The notes beneath the pieces were generated by a model that was given only the letters and a program-made list of their open reading frames with translations, searched no databases and was not told the DNA's origin. Position numbers and translations under genes: made by a program. Shown piece after piece: positions 1 to 6,652 of a stretch of 64,000 nt of DNA. This DNA comes from SGZJ01 sp949372955. Lineage in GTDB: Bacteria; Bacteroidota; Bacteroidia; Flavobacteriales; Flavobacteriaceae. Location: the NCBI GenBank assembly GCA_949372955.1, contig CASIAX010000005.1, forward strand, positions 92,883 through 156,882. The letters are read 5' to 3'. How positions within the stretch are numbered: the first letter of the stretch is position 1; every line of letters starts with the position of its first letter.

Positions 1-801
1 TGTGATGGTGATTTCATTATCTCCTCTAGTACTTTGTTTAGAATACTCATAGGTACTCATAATTGTACTAGCATTAAATCCAATAGCTAAAAATAAAGCA
101 GAAAACAATATCGTTAAAGATTTGAAATATTTTTTTAAAGCATTTGTTCTAATAGAATCAATCAGAAAATAAACACCAATAGATATAACGATAAACATTA
201 AATAATAGGTCATTTGAAAATGATTAGCACAAATCTGTAGACCTAGGGCAATTGCAGTTAAAAAGAAACCTTTATAATACTTATTATTAAAAACTAGAAT
301 TATACCAGACAATACTAGTGGCATGTAGGCAATGGCATGCGCTTTAGAATTGTGTCCTGCTCCAATGATTATTATTAAATAGGTTGAAAAGGCAAAAAAG
401 ATAGATCCTAAAAATGCTAATTTATAATCAATTTTTAACACTAGTAAAAAAACATAAAAACTTATAAGGTATAATAATAAATAATCAGCTGGTCTTGGTA
501 AAAATCTAAGGAATAAATCTAATTTTTTTATGTAATTATGAGGGTATTTAGCTCCTAATAAATATGTCGGCATTCCTGAAAAAGCACTATCTGTCCAGTA
601 AGTTTCTGTATTAGTAGAGTCCCTGAAATCGTTCTGCTGCTTAGCCATTCCTGTGTATTGAACGATGTCGCTTTGATAAATTTTATCACCTTCAAGAATA
701 GGATAAAAATAAGAAATAGAAATAATGATAAATAAAACAAACACAATTAAATGATGCGTATTGAATTTGAGAAAGGATAGTATATTATTCAACTTCTTCA
801 T
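1..801 (-). CDS. YfhO-family polytopic membrane protein (N-terminal 267 residues; C-terminus beyond the left edge)
   Basis: The frame opens with ATG at 801-799 and stays open to base 1, so only the N-terminal part is present. The product begins with a short basic segment and a membrane helix at about residues 17-35. A soluble stretch follows with YWTDSAFSGMPTYLLG, then a series of hydrophobic helices and the segment GAGHNSKAHAIAYMPL. I recognise these two motifs from Bacteroidota YfhO-like proteins (usually about 800 residues), which resemble GT-C glycosyltransferases in topology. In Gram-positives YfhO is implicated in glycosylating cell-wall polymers; the substrate in Bacteroidota is unknown. 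The start overlaps the end of the upstream DUF4834 gene by 17 bases, so the two are probably translated from one message. A short reading frame at 555-746 on the same strand is an out-of-frame shadow of this gene. Confidence 0.8.
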   Translation of the reverse strand, partial: MKKLNNILSFLKFNTHHLIVFVLFIIISISYFYPILEGDKIYQSDIVQYTGMAKQQNDFRDSTNTETYWTDSAFSGMPTYLLGAKYPHNYIKKLDLFLRFLPRPADYLLLYLISFYVFLLVLKIDYKLAFLGSIFFAFSTYLIIIIGAGHNSKAHAIAYMPLVLSGIILVFNNKYYKGFFLTAIALGLQICANHFQMTYYLMFIVISIGVYFLIDSIRTNALKKYFKSLTILFSALFLAIGFNASTIMSTYEYSKQSTRGDNEITIT

Positions 802-1033
802 AATCTACATAATCACCAACGTTGTTTTTTGAAGGTTTCTTTTTTTTTGGAATTTTATCAATAGTAACTTCCCCTTCACTTTTTTTGTTTTCAGCTCTAT
901 TATTAGTGTTGTTAAAGTTACTTTTCATTTTATTAGTCAAGTACTTGAACAAAAAGGGTGAAAACAATCTAGCTAAAAATTTTATAAAAAGATAACCAGC
1001 GTAAACCTTAACAAGAAATATAATTAAGCCCAT
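785..1033 (-). CDS. DUF4834 family small membrane protein
   Basis: This 82-residue protein has one N-terminal hydrophobic segment (about residues 3-28, GLIIFLVKVYAGYLF). A polar, lysine-rich middle follows, and the end is acidic (VGDYVDYEEVE). The pattern of helix, GEVTIDK, KKKKPS and final VxxYVDYEEVE is that of the DUF4834 family of flavobacteria. No biochemical function is known. It lies directly upstream of the YfhO-like gene and overlaps it by 17 bases, so a joint role at the inner membrane is likely but inferred. A -7 promoter box lies 21 bases upstream of the start codon. Confidence 0.8.
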   Translation of the reverse strand: MGLIIFLVKVYAGYLFIKFLARLFSPFLFKYLTNKMKSNFNNTNNRAENKKSEGEVTIDKIPKKKKPSKNNVGDYVDYEEVE

Positions 1034-1053
1034 ATATATTCATTATAATAATT

Positions 1054-1061
1054 CAAAAATA
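1054..1061 (-). promoter_or_regulatory. -7 promoter box for the DUF4834/YfhO pair
   Basis: On the minus strand this reads TATTTTTG, a full match to the Bacteroidota -7 consensus TAnnTTTG. It would start transcription about 14 bases before the ATG. The nearest upstream TTTG lies only 14 bases away, shorter than the usual 19-21, so the -33 box is doubtful. Confidence 0.45.
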
Positions 1062-1104
1062 CAATTATTGTAGATCAAAAAAGTTAATAAAATAATAAAA
1101 ATTA

Positions 1105-1112
1105 TATATTTG
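1105..1112 (+). promoter_or_regulatory. -7 promoter box for the transporter/GNAT pair
   Basis: TATATTTG matches the Bacteroidota TAnnTTTG box and sits 16 bases before the ATG at 1129, giving a leader of about 10 bases. No clear TTG -33 box is visible at the expected spacing. Confidence 0.4.
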
Positions 1113-1128
1113 AATAAATTGAATTATA

Positions 1129-2007
1129 ATGAACAAAACTTTATTATCTATACTACTAACTTTACTTCCATATATAGCAATCAGCCAATATACTGATGTA
1201 ATTAACTCAAACAAACCAGGAGAATCCTTTAGTGCTTTTTCAGTGGGTATTAATGTTTTACAAATTGAAACAGGCACAACATTTTTAAAAGAAAAGCATG
1301 ATTTATTAAACAGAGAGTTTATTGGTTTCGGTTTAGATTTCTCAATCAGATATGGGGTTTTTAAAGAAGAGTTAGAATTTTTAACTTATGGTACCTATCA
1401 AAATAATATTTTTTATGATTACAGATATAACCCTACACAAGAAATTAGTCAAAATAATTTTAAAGAATTTAAAGTAGCAATAAAGTACTTAGTTTACGAT
1501 CCTCACAAAAATTATGAAGATATTCCAAACGTATATAGTTATAGAGCTAACCAAAAGTTTAAATGGAGGTCTTTAATACCAGCTGTTTCTGTAATGGCTG
1601 GAATTAATATCGATACAGAAAGGAATCCATTTACATCTAACGGAATTAAAGGTGTAAGCCCGTTTCTTTTAATTTCAACTCAAAACAACTTTAAAAATAA
1701 TACTGTACTTATTACAAATTTAATCCTAGATAGAATAGGAAGCACTCAAACGGACTTTGAATATATTGTTACCCTAACTAAAGCTTTGGACATCAATTGG
1801 GTAGTATTTGCAGAAACCCAAGGAATAAAAAGTGATTTTTATGCAGATAATTTATTTAGTATTGGAGCTGCATATCTATTAAATAAGGATTTCCAAATTG
1901 ATGGATCAATATCTATAAACAACAAAAACACCCCTAAGGTTAGAAGATTAAATTTAGGCTTAAGTTACAGGTTCGATTTTCATATAGATAAAGCTGCAGA
2001 AAAATGA
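1129..2007 (+). CDS. Outer-membrane transporter-like beta-barrel protein (phenol MetA-like family)
   Basis: The 292-residue protein has a signal peptide (MNKTLLSILLTLLPYIAISQ, cleavage probably after residue 18-20). Next comes a segment NSNKPGESFSAFSVGINVLQ, a hallmark I know from flavobacterial proteins annotated as putative transporters of the MetA/phenol-degradation family (PF13557). The remainder alternates polar and hydrophobic residues as expected for beta strands and ends with a barrel-like LNLGLSYRFDF. It is therefore likely an outer-membrane barrel; the substrate is unknown. The stop overlaps the start of the next gene by four bases (ATGA), so the two are translationally coupled. Whether it serves the lipid genes just downstream is speculation. 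Confidence 0.65.
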   Translation: MNKTLLSILLTLLPYIAISQYTDVINSNKPGESFSAFSVGINVLQIETGTTFLKEKHDLLNREFIGFGLDFSIRYGVFKEELEFLTYGTYQNNIFYDYRYNPTQEISQNNFKEFKVAIKYLVYDPHKNYEDIPNVYSYRANQKFKWRSLIPAVSVMAGINIDTERNPFTSNGIKGVSPFLLISTQNNFKNNTVLITNLILDRIGSTQTDFEYIVTLTKALDINWVVFAETQGIKSDFYADNLFSIGAAYLLNKDFQIDGSISINNKNTPKVRRLNLGLSYRFDFHIDKAAEK

Positions 2008-3128
2008 AAATAGTAAAAGTTAATAGCAGCGAAGAATTACTGAAATTTGTTAAGTTTCCTTTTAAACTATATAAAGACTCTAAATACTGGGTACCCCCTA
2101 TTATAAAAGAAGAAATTAATAGCTTTACCAAGGGGGTTAATCCAAATCTCGAAGACTGCGATGTTAATTTATTTTTAGCAATTCAAAATGATGAAGTTGT
2201 TGGAAGAATTGCAGCTATTATTAATTGGTATGAGATAAATACTCAAGGAATAAAAAAAATTAGATTTGGCTGGTTTGATGCTATTAACGATATAAGTGTT
2301 ACTAAAGCTCTAATTTATGAAGTTAATAAAATCGGAATAAATAAACAATTAAGTTTTATTGAAGGTCCAATAGGTTTTTCTAATTTAGATAAAGTCGGAG
2401 TACTTACTAGTGGCTTTGATAAAATTAGCACCATGATTACATGGTATAATTACCCTTACTATAAAGAGCATTTTGAGAAATTAAATTTTCATATTGAAAA
2501 AGAATATTTAGAGAATAAATTTGACTTTAATAATATTGACACTAAATATTACTCTAGAATGGCTAAAATTATAAAAAAAAGGTTTTTACTCAAGTCAGTT
2601 AGTTTTAAATCTACTGAAAAAGTTTTAAGTTATGCAGATCAAATGTTTGATTTATTTAACATCTCCTATTCAAAATTATCTTCATTTATCCCAGTAAATA
2701 CTAAACAGGTAAAATATATGAAGGAAAAGTTTCTTTCATTTATTAACCCAGAGTTTATAAAATTTACACTGGACAATAATGACAAGCTTATCGGTTTTGC
2801 AATAATAATGCCTTCCTTCGCTAGTTCTTTACAAAAATCAAAAGGTAAAGTTTATCCTTTTGGATTTCTACACTTGTTATACGCTAAAGCTTTTCCAAAA
2901 AATGTAACTCTCTTTCTAATTGGTGTACATCCTGACTATCAAAATAAAGGAGTTACAGCAGTTCTTTTTGACTCACTTCTAGTAACTTTAAAAAATAAAG
3001 GAATTAAGGAGTGTATTCGAACTCCTGAACTTAAAGATAATCTAGCAATCAATAATCTTTGGAAAAACTTTAATCCTGTAACTTATAAGACTAGATGTAC
3101 TTTCAAAAAAGATTTATCTAATCCATAA
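2004..3128 (+). CDS. GNAT-fold N-acyltransferase, candidate N-acyltransferase for a capnine- or sphinganine-type base
   Basis: The 374-residue product belongs to a family of long (about 370-390 residue) GNAT proteins common in Bacteroidota. The N-terminal half carries LYKDSKYWVPPI, an acidic loop and VGRIAAIINWYE. A middle part has IEGPIGFSNLDKVGVLTSGF and YNYPYYKEHFEKLNF. The C-terminal half holds the acyl-CoA binding motif A, LFLIGVHPDYQNKGVTAVLF (about 306-325), then ELKDNLAINNLW and YKTRCTFKKDL. Bacterial ceramide synthase is reported to be a GNAT-type enzyme, and I infer, but cannot verify here, that this protein is related. It converges with and overlaps by 11 bases a gene for an alpha-oxoamine synthase, which fits a role in N-acylating its product. 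It could also act on an unrelated amine. Confidence 0.6.
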   Translation: MKIVKVNSSEELLKFVKFPFKLYKDSKYWVPPIIKEEINSFTKGVNPNLEDCDVNLFLAIQNDEVVGRIAAIINWYEINTQGIKKIRFGWFDAINDISVTKALIYEVNKIGINKQLSFIEGPIGFSNLDKVGVLTSGFDKISTMITWYNYPYYKEHFEKLNFHIEKEYLENKFDFNNIDTKYYSRMAKIIKKRFLLKSVSFKSTEKVLSYADQMFDLFNISYSKLSSFIPVNTKQVKYMKEKFLSFINPEFIKFTLDNNDKLIGFAIIMPSFASSLQKSKGKVYPFGFLHLLYAKAFPKNVTLFLIGVHPDYQNKGVTAVLFDSLLVTLKNKGIKECIRTPELKDNLAINNLWKNFNPVTYKTRCTFKKDLSNP

Positions 3129-4371
3129 TCGGCAAATCCTTAGAAAGTTCTTTGTAGACCCCAGAAATTAATCTCTCTCTAATTGCGGAAAAAGCATCAA
3201 GTGTAACTTGAATGTCATTAGAGTTATGTGTAGCTGTAGGAATTAATCTTAATAGTATTAAACCCTTTGGAATAACAGGATAAATTACTGTTGAACAAAA
3301 TATTCCATAGTTTTCTCTCAGATCTTTAACTAATGCAAACGCTTCAGGGACAGTACCATTTAAATAAACAGGTGTTACGCAACTTTGGGTTGAACCTAAG
3401 TCAAAACCTCTATCTTTTAGACCAGATTGTAATTCAACAACGTTAGTCCATAATTTTTGTTTGATTTCTGGTTGGGTTTTTATAATTTCTAATCTTTTTA
3501 AAGCACCTACAACGAGTTGCATTTGTAATGATTTAGCAAACACTTGTGACCTTAAGTTATATTTTAAAAAATCAATTATTTCTTTGTCAGCAGCGATAAA
3601 AGCACCTGTGCTTGCTAGGGATTTAGCAAAAGTGGCAAAATAAACATCAATCTTATCTTGAACTCCTTGTTCTTCACCAGCACCGGCACCAGTTATACCT
3701 AGAGTACCAAAACCATGTGCATCATCTACTAGCAATCTAAAATTAAATTTACCTTTTAAGTCTGTAATTTCTTTTAATTTTCCTTGCTCACCTCTCATAC
3801 CAAACACTCCTTCAGAAATAACTAAAATACCTCCACCTGTAGTTTCTGCCATTTTCGTTGCTCTTCCAAGGTTTTTTTCTAGACTTTCGATGTCATTATG
3901 TTTGTATGTAAACCTTTTCCCCATATGAAGTCTAACTCCATCAACAATACAAGCATGGGAATCAACATCATATACTATTATATCATTTTTAGAAACTAGT
4001 GAGTCAATTGTAGACATAATCCCTTGGTAACCGAAATTTAATAAATAAGCAGATTCTTTGCCAACAAACTTTGCTAATTCGATTTGTAGCTTATCATGTA
4101 AATCAGTATGACCTGACATTAACCTAGCTCCCATTGGATAAGCAGATCCGTATTCTAAAGCTGCTTCAGCATCGACTTTACGTACCTCAGGATTATTAGC
4201 TAAACCTAAATAGTCATTAACACTCCAAGTTATTACTTCTTTACCTTGAAACTTCATTCTATTAGAAATTGGTCCTTCTAATTTCGGGAATGCAAAATAC
4301 CCTTCTGCTATAGATGCCCATTTACCTAAAGGACCTTTATCCTTGTACATTCTTTCAAATAAATCTCTCAT
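3118..4371 (-). CDS. Alpha-oxoamine synthase (PLP), probable cysteate or serine fatty-acyltransferase
   Basis: The 417-residue enzyme is a fold-type I PLP protein of the 2-amino-3-ketobutyrate CoA ligase / serine palmitoyltransferase family. Visible residues are the PLP-stacking His in YDVDSHAC (H139), the Asp and His of LLVDDAHGFGTLG (D217, H219) and the Schiff-base Lys in YFATFAKSLASTG (K250). Such enzymes condense an amino acid with an acyl-CoA or acyl-ACP. This highly conserved flavobacterial form (GPLGKWASIAEGYF, TWSVNDYLGLANNP) resembles what I recall of the cysteate fatty-acyltransferase needed for capnine in Flavobacterium johnsoniae. The next upstream gene, 12 bases away in the same operon, encodes a cysteine-synthase-like enzyme that could supply cysteate. 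Serine palmitoyltransferase or Kbl activity cannot be excluded. Confidence 0.75.
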   Translation of the reverse strand: MRDLFERMYKDKGPLGKWASIAEGYFAFPKLEGPISNRMKFQGKEVITWSVNDYLGLANNPEVRKVDAEAALEYGSAYPMGARLMSGHTDLHDKLQIELAKFVGKESAYLLNFGYQGIMSTIDSLVSKNDIIVYDVDSHACIVDGVRLHMGKRFTYKHNDIESLEKNLGRATKMAETTGGGILVISEGVFGMRGEQGKLKEITDLKGKFNFRLLVDDAHGFGTLGITGAGAGEEQGVQDKIDVYFATFAKSLASTGAFIAADKEIIDFLKYNLRSQVFAKSLQMQLVVGALKRLEIIKTQPEIKQKLWTNVVELQSGLKDRGFDLGSTQSCVTPVYLNGTVPEAFALVKDLRENYGIFCSTVIYPVIPKGLILLRLIPTATHNSNDIQVTLDAFSAIRERLISGVYKELSKDLPIMD

Positions 4372-4383
4372 CTAATAATTATA

Positions 4384-5424
4384 TTATTTTATATACTGAA
4401 TTTTTTCAATTATTTTTTCATGCTTACTATCAAAAAATCCTTGAGTTTCCATCCACTTATCACTATAAATCTTACTTAAATATCTTGTTCCGTGATCTGG
4501 AAAAATAATAACTACCAGATCACTAGACTTGAATTCATTTCTTGCATCCAACTGCTTAACTGCTTGTAAAGCAGCCCCACTAGTATAACCAACAAACATT
4601 CCTTCACTTTTTGCTAATTCTCTAGCTGTATGTGCACTATCCTCATCTTTAACCTTTATAAATTCATCAATAAGATCAAAGTTTGTAGCAGTGGGTATAA
4701 GATTTTTACCCAAACCTTCAATTGTGTATGGATAAATCTCTTTTTCATCAAACTCTTTAGTTTCATGATATTTTTTTAATACAGATCCATATGCATCTAC
4801 TCCAATTATTTTAATATTAGAGTTTTTTTCTTTTAAAAATCTAGAAACTCCTGAAATAGTGCCTCCAGTTCCACTACACGCAACTAAGTGGGTTATTTTT
4901 CCTTTAGTTTGAGTCCAGATTTCTGGTCCTGTGGTTTTATAATGCGCTTCAATATTCAATTCATTGAAGTATTGATTAATATAAACAGAACCTTTAATCT
5001 CTTCATGTAACCTTTTTGCAACTTCGTAATAAGACCTTGAGTCATCTGCACTAACGTTCGCAGGACAAACATAAACCTTAGCTCCCATAGTTTTCAACAT
5101 GTCAATTTTATCAGAAGAAGATTTTGAACTTACAGCTAAAATACAGTCATATCCTTTAATAATGCTTATCATAGCGATACTAAAACCTGTATTACCAGAA
5201 GTAGTTTCAATTATAGTATCTCCTGGTTTTAAAATGCCTTTTCTTTCAGCTTCTTCAATAATAAATAATGCAATTCTGTCTTTAGAAGAATGACCTGGAT
5301 TAAAATACTCTAATTTTGCAAGAAAATTACCTTTAAAATCTGAAGTAATATTGTGTAACTTAACAAGAGGGGTATCCCCTATTAATTGTAATATATTATT
5401 GAAAGCTGATTTATGTTTTTTCAT
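4384..5424 (-). CDS. PLP-dependent cysteine-synthase-family enzyme, candidate cysteate synthase
   Basis: The 346-residue protein is a fold-type II PLP enzyme. It has IGDTPLVKLHNI, the PLP lysine in GHSSKDRIAL (K48), the substrate loop ETTSGNTGFSIA (73-84) and the phosphate-binding CSGTGGTISG. It differs from CysK/CysM in carrying a C-terminal extension of about 40 residues after FPDHGTRYLSKIYSDKWM. Family members exchange the beta substituent of serine, O-acetylserine or phosphoserine for a sulfur nucleophile. Its position directly upstream of the alpha-oxoamine synthase suggests that it makes cysteate with sulfite as nucleophile, the first step to capnine. That is inference from the pair; ordinary cysteine or cystathionine beta-synthase activity is the alternative. 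Confidence 0.7.
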   Translation of the reverse strand: MKKHKSAFNNILQLIGDTPLVKLHNITSDFKGNFLAKLEYFNPGHSSKDRIALFIIEEAERKGILKPGDTIIETTSGNTGFSIAMISIIKGYDCILAVSSKSSSDKIDMLKTMGAKVYVCPANVSADDSRSYYEVAKRLHEEIKGSVYINQYFNELNIEAHYKTTGPEIWTQTKGKITHLVACSGTGGTISGVSRFLKEKNSNIKIIGVDAYGSVLKKYHETKEFDEKEIYPYTIEGLGKNLIPTATNFDLIDEFIKVKDEDSAHTARELAKSEGMFVGYTSGAALQAVKQLDARNEFKSSDLVVIIFPDHGTRYLSKIYSDKWMETQGFFDSKHEKIIEKIQYIK

Positions 5425-5626
5425 CTATAATATAAACATGTCAAGTTATGTAATTTTAGCATATTAACCAAACAGAGTAAAAATAAGAGTTTTATTTTAA
5501 AAACATATAATATTTAATTTATTCTTATTATAATAACTGAATTAATAAAGATTTGATTAAAAAATCATGTAATTCACACAAATAATACATTATGAATAAA
5601 CATAAATTATATATAAAAAAATTATG

Positions 5627-6646
5627 TTATAAAGACTTAATTAATGACAAAAAATAATCGTGATGAATATTTGTATAGTTTAAATGGGTAACTAATCTTA
5701 ATTTATTACTACCCATCGATATTAACCTAATATTTAAGCTGTAAAGCTTTTCTATAAATGACCTTTCATTAATTTCTTTATTTAATTCAAATATCACAAT
5801 ATTTGTTTCAATCTTTTCAACAGATTTTACATATGTAGATTTTGCTAAAACCTCTCCAATTTCATGTGCTCTTTGATGATCTTCTAATAATCTGCTTAAA
5901 TTATTGTCTAAAGCATAAATCCCAGCACTGGCTAAATATCCAGCCTGCCTCATACCACCACCTAGTATTTTTCTAATTCTTAAGGCATTACTCATTATCT
6001 TACTATTACCAATTAAAACTGATCCAATTGGACAACCTAACCCTTTACTGAGGCAAACTGAGATAGTGTCAAATATTTTACCGAAATCTTTGGGATTATC
6101 ATTTTTGTGTATAATAGCATTCCATATTCTTGCCCCGTCTAAATGCATCCCAAGATTGTTTGAGTTAGCTACTTTTTGTATTTTTTTTAACTCACCTATG
6201 TCCCAACAAGCTCCACCACCCTTGTTTGTTGTGTTTTCTATAGCTATTAATTTTGATAAGGGACTATGATAAAAATCCTTTGGATTAATAGAACTAAGAG
6301 CTTGATCACTATTAAACATACCTCTTTCACCATCAATTAAATTAAACGAAACTCCACTATTAAATGATGCTCCCCCTCCCTCATAATTATATATATGGGA
6401 ATATTTATCACATATAACTTGATCCCCAGGGTTTGTATGTAATTTAATTGCAGTTTGGTTGGCCATAGTTCCTGATGGAAAAAACATCCCTACTTCCTTG
6501 CCAAACATTGAAGCAACTTTAGTCTGCAAAAGGTTAACTGCAGGATCTTCTCCATAAACATCGTCACCAACTTTTGAATCCATCATAAATTCAAGCATTT
6601 TTTTAGTAGGAACAGTGACAGTGTCACTTCTTAAATCAACTATCAT
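5627..6646 (-). CDS. ltaE: Low-specificity L-threonine aldolase
   Basis: The 339-residue protein begins with the family signature VDLRSDTVTVPT and continues with GDDVYGEDPAVN and FFPSGTMANQTA. The PLP lysine lies in SVCLSKGLGCPIGSVL, and HLDGARIWNA carries the Asp that binds the pyridine nitrogen. It cleaves L-threonine or L-allo-threonine to glycine and acetaldehyde in the cytoplasm. It ends about 200 bases from the cysteine-synthase-like gene; that gap (5425-5626) is AT-rich and shows nothing I can name. Upstream, only six bases separate it from the metalloprotease gene, so the two probably share a transcript. Length and motifs are normal for the family. Confidence 0.9.
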   Translation of the reverse strand: MIVDLRSDTVTVPTKKMLEFMMDSKVGDDVYGEDPAVNLLQTKVASMFGKEVGMFFPSGTMANQTAIKLHTNPGDQVICDKYSHIYNYEGGGASFNSGVSFNLIDGERGMFNSDQALSSINPKDFYHSPLSKLIAIENTTNKGGGACWDIGELKKIQKVANSNNLGMHLDGARIWNAIIHKNDNPKDFGKIFDTISVCLSKGLGCPIGSVLIGNSKIMSNALRIRKILGGGMRQAGYLASAGIYALDNNLSRLLEDHQRAHEIGEVLAKSTYVKSVEKIETNIVIFELNKEINERSFIEKLYSLNIRLISMGSNKLRLVTHLNYTNIHHDYFLSLIKSL

Positions 6647-6652
6647 AAATAT

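Noticed and set aside
555..746. 63-codon minus-strand frame with a hydrophobic start
   Set aside because: It lies out of frame within the YfhO-like gene, whose own frame has the family motifs.
5425..5626. Possible small gene or RNA in the gap between the cysteine-synthase-like and threonine aldolase genes
   Set aside because: The stretch is AT-rich with frequent stops in all frames, and I see no stable hairpin or promoter box.
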